This document shows positions 62,502-64,000 of a stretch of 64,000 bases of DNA, in pieces. The stretch is from RHKX01 sp963745755 (lineage in GTDB: Bacteria; Actinomycetota; Thermoleophilia; Solirubrobacterales; 70-9). A model generated the notes under the pieces. That model did not search any database and was not told the DNA's origin. It saw nothing but the letters and a program-made list of their open reading frames with translations. The stretch lies in the NCBI GenBank assembly GCA_963745755.1, contig CAVUYP010000001.1, positions 1 to 64,000 on the forward strand. Reading direction: 5' to 3'. The translations under genes were made by a program, and so were the position numbers. Within the stretch, counting starts at the first letter, position 1. Every line of letters begins with the position of its first letter.

Positions 62502-63757
62502 GTGCCTCAGTCCATCCTTTCGCACACATTCGAAAACGGACTTGTATTGCTGGCCGAACCGATGCAATCGGTCGAGTCGGCGGCGTTTACCTTTCGCGTG
62601 CCGGCGGGTACGGCTTACGAACCGCACGATCGCAGGCGGATTGGCCGGACTGACTTGCGAATTGGTGCTGCGAGGCGCTGGAGCCCGCGACAATCGACAA
62701 TTCATCAACGACCTGGAGAACCTGGGCGTCGAGCGCGGGGAAAGCGTGGCCGACGTGCATTTGAACTTCCGCGGCGCCACACATTCCAAGAATCTCATGG
62801 GGGCGCTGTCCATTTATGCAGATTTGCTCCGCCGGCCCCATCTGCCGGCCGATCTGCTCGAAGCGAGCCGATTGACGGCCTTGCAGGAACTCGCGGCTGT
62901 TGAGGACGAGCCCAGTCAAAAGGTTATGCTCGAGCTCCGTCGGCGCCACTTGCCGGATCCCTGGGGCCGGCCCAGCCAAGGCCAGCGAGAGGCACTGGAA
63001 GCCGTCAGGATCGAGGAGATCAAACAGTATTTCACCCAGCAGTTCCGACCCAACGGCACGATTCTGGGCGTTGCCGGCCGGATCGAATGGCCGGAGCTGA
63101 AAGAACAGGTCGGCAAGTTGTTCGCCGACTGGCCTGAGCAGCCGATTCCAACCATCACGGAAACGCCGGCGGGCGCCAAGCGGCACCACATGCAGCACGA
63201 ATCGAACCAGACGCAGATCGGCATCGCCTATCCCAGCGTGCCGTATCGCGATCCCGACTACTTTCAGGCCTGGCGCGGCCATCGGCGTGCTCAGCGGCGG
63301 CATGAGTTCGCGGTTGTTTACCGAGGTTCGCGAGAAGCGCGGACTGTGCTACAGCGTCTACGCCACGCACCACTCGCTGCTGCGACCGGGGCAGCGTTTT
63401 CTGTTACGCCGGCACCAGCGCCGAACGGGCCCAGGAAACGCTCGACGTCACGCTGGCGGAAGCTGATCCGGCTGGCCGACGGCATCGAGCCCGGCGAGCT
63501 GGCGCGGCTCAAGGCCCGGATCAAGAGCGGGCTGATCATGCAGCAGGAATCGAGCTCGGCGCGCAGCTCGGCGCATCGCCCGCGACTGGTATCTACCTGG
63601 GCCGCGTCCGGACGCTGGACGAGATCGAGGCCATGGTCGACGCGCTGACGCTGCGAGAGCATCAACGCCTACCTGGCCGAGACATCGCGCCGCAGCGACT
63701 TCAGCGATCGTCACGCTCGGCCCCAAGCCATTGGAGGTTCCCGTTGGAGTTTCGTGA
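62502..63757 (+). CDS. M16 peptidase-family protein lacking the zinc motif, frameshifted
   Basis: The start is GTG at 62502 with GGAG upstream. The fold is M16 (SHTFENGLVLLAEPM, then HLNFRGATHSKNLMGALSIY, then LFTEVREKRGLCYSVYATH). At the position of the HxxEH zinc motif it reads LAGLTCELVLRGAG, so the His residues are missing. It is probably the non-catalytic half of a heterodimer with the next gene, as in mitochondrial processing peptidase. Breaks lie near 62630, 63275, 63385, 63440, 63570 and 63655. Its end overlaps the next start. Confidence 0.82.
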
Positions 63758-64000
63758 ACACACGCTGCCCAACGGCCTGGAGGTCGTGGCCGAGTGCAAC
63801 GACGAGGCCCATTCGGCGGCGCTGGGCTTCTTCGTCAAGACCGGCGCCCGCGACGAGACGGACGACGTGGCCGGCGTGAGCCATTTCCTGGAACACATGA
63901 TGTTCAAGGGAACGCCCACGCGCTCGGCCGACGACGTGAATCGCGAGTTCGACGAGATGGGCGCCCACTACAACGCCTTCACCAGCGAGGAGAACACCGT
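63744..64000 (+). CDS. M16 zinc peptidase, N-terminal part
   Basis: The start is TTG at 63744, with GGAGG ten bases upstream and inside the previous gene. It reads EFREHTLPNGLEVVAE and then GVSHFLEHMMFKGTPTRSA, which contains HFLEH, the zinc motif. The 3' part is beyond the window. It is translationally coupled to the inactive subunit. Confidence 0.88.
   Translation, partial: MEFREHTLPNGLEVVAECNDEAHSAALGFFVKTGARDETDDVAGVSHFLEHMMFKGTPTRSADDVNREFDEMGAHYNAFTSEENT

Overview
The window looks like a bacterial chromosome segment from the Planctomycetes, probably a Pirellulales-type organism. It is GC-rich, with many lipoproteins and single-pass membrane proteins of unknown function. It also carries a PQQ-repeat protein with a membrane N-terminus, a Uma2 nuclease-fold protein, permease-DtxR fusions of the kind known from Chlamydia, and helically phased intergenic repeats. 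No rRNA, tRNA, CRISPR array, phage or intact insertion sequence was seen.

Layout. 1-5.5 kb: a leftward carbohydrate block, PPi-dependent phosphofructokinase, HAD hydrolase, 6-phosphogluconate dehydrogenase, an SDR oxidoreductase and the start of glucose-6-phosphate dehydrogenase. 5.9-10.6 kb: small proteins, a secreted esterase, a decayed HNH endonuclease gene, a second SDR and a membrane-anchored coiled-coil protein. 11.1-15.6 kb: a four-gene Mn/Zn-type ABC importer, each gene overlapping the next by ATGA; both permeases end in a DtxR/MntR-like sensor region. 15.6-31.6 kb: a GT39-like transferase, a lipoprotein, an Nramp-like transporter, REP-type repeats, a PQQ-repeat protein, a ketoacyl synthase III, a GATase-like pseudoenzyme, a PfpI protein, an RNase H-like pseudoenzyme, GlgB and a SurA-like protein. 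31.8-39.2 kb: topA, acpS, trpS, a Uma2 gene, pyrD and an HU protein. 39.6-50.1 kb: a leftward run including an FAD/Fe-S oxidase overlapping moaD, then moaE, moaA and a cysteine desulfurase; also folE, a Lon-domain protein, DUF309 and a Bax-inhibitor-1 protein. 50.5-53.4 kb: nth, dcd and an AAA+ ATPase. 53.4-55.6 kb: a lower-GC island with an orphan Phd/YefM antitoxin and a two-gene unit whose second protein resembles EF-G domain IV. 55.8-64 kb: aconitase, endonuclease IV, a GNAT acetyltransferase, a metallophosphoesterase and two M16 peptidase subunits.

Sequence quality. Many conserved genes (gnd, pfp, topA, glgB, acnA, dcd and others) are interrupted by single-base frameshifts. In almost every case I read, removing one C or G at a GC or CG step restores the protein. 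I therefore annotate full gene spans across the breaks, call them frameshifted rather than pseudogenes, and treat the pattern as most likely a sequencing or assembly signature.

The most interesting items are the tandem permease-sensor fusions, the REP/REPIN-like repeats with GTAG heads, the phased heptamer repeats, the stand-alone EF-G domain IV-like protein, and several enzyme-fold proteins that lack catalytic residues.
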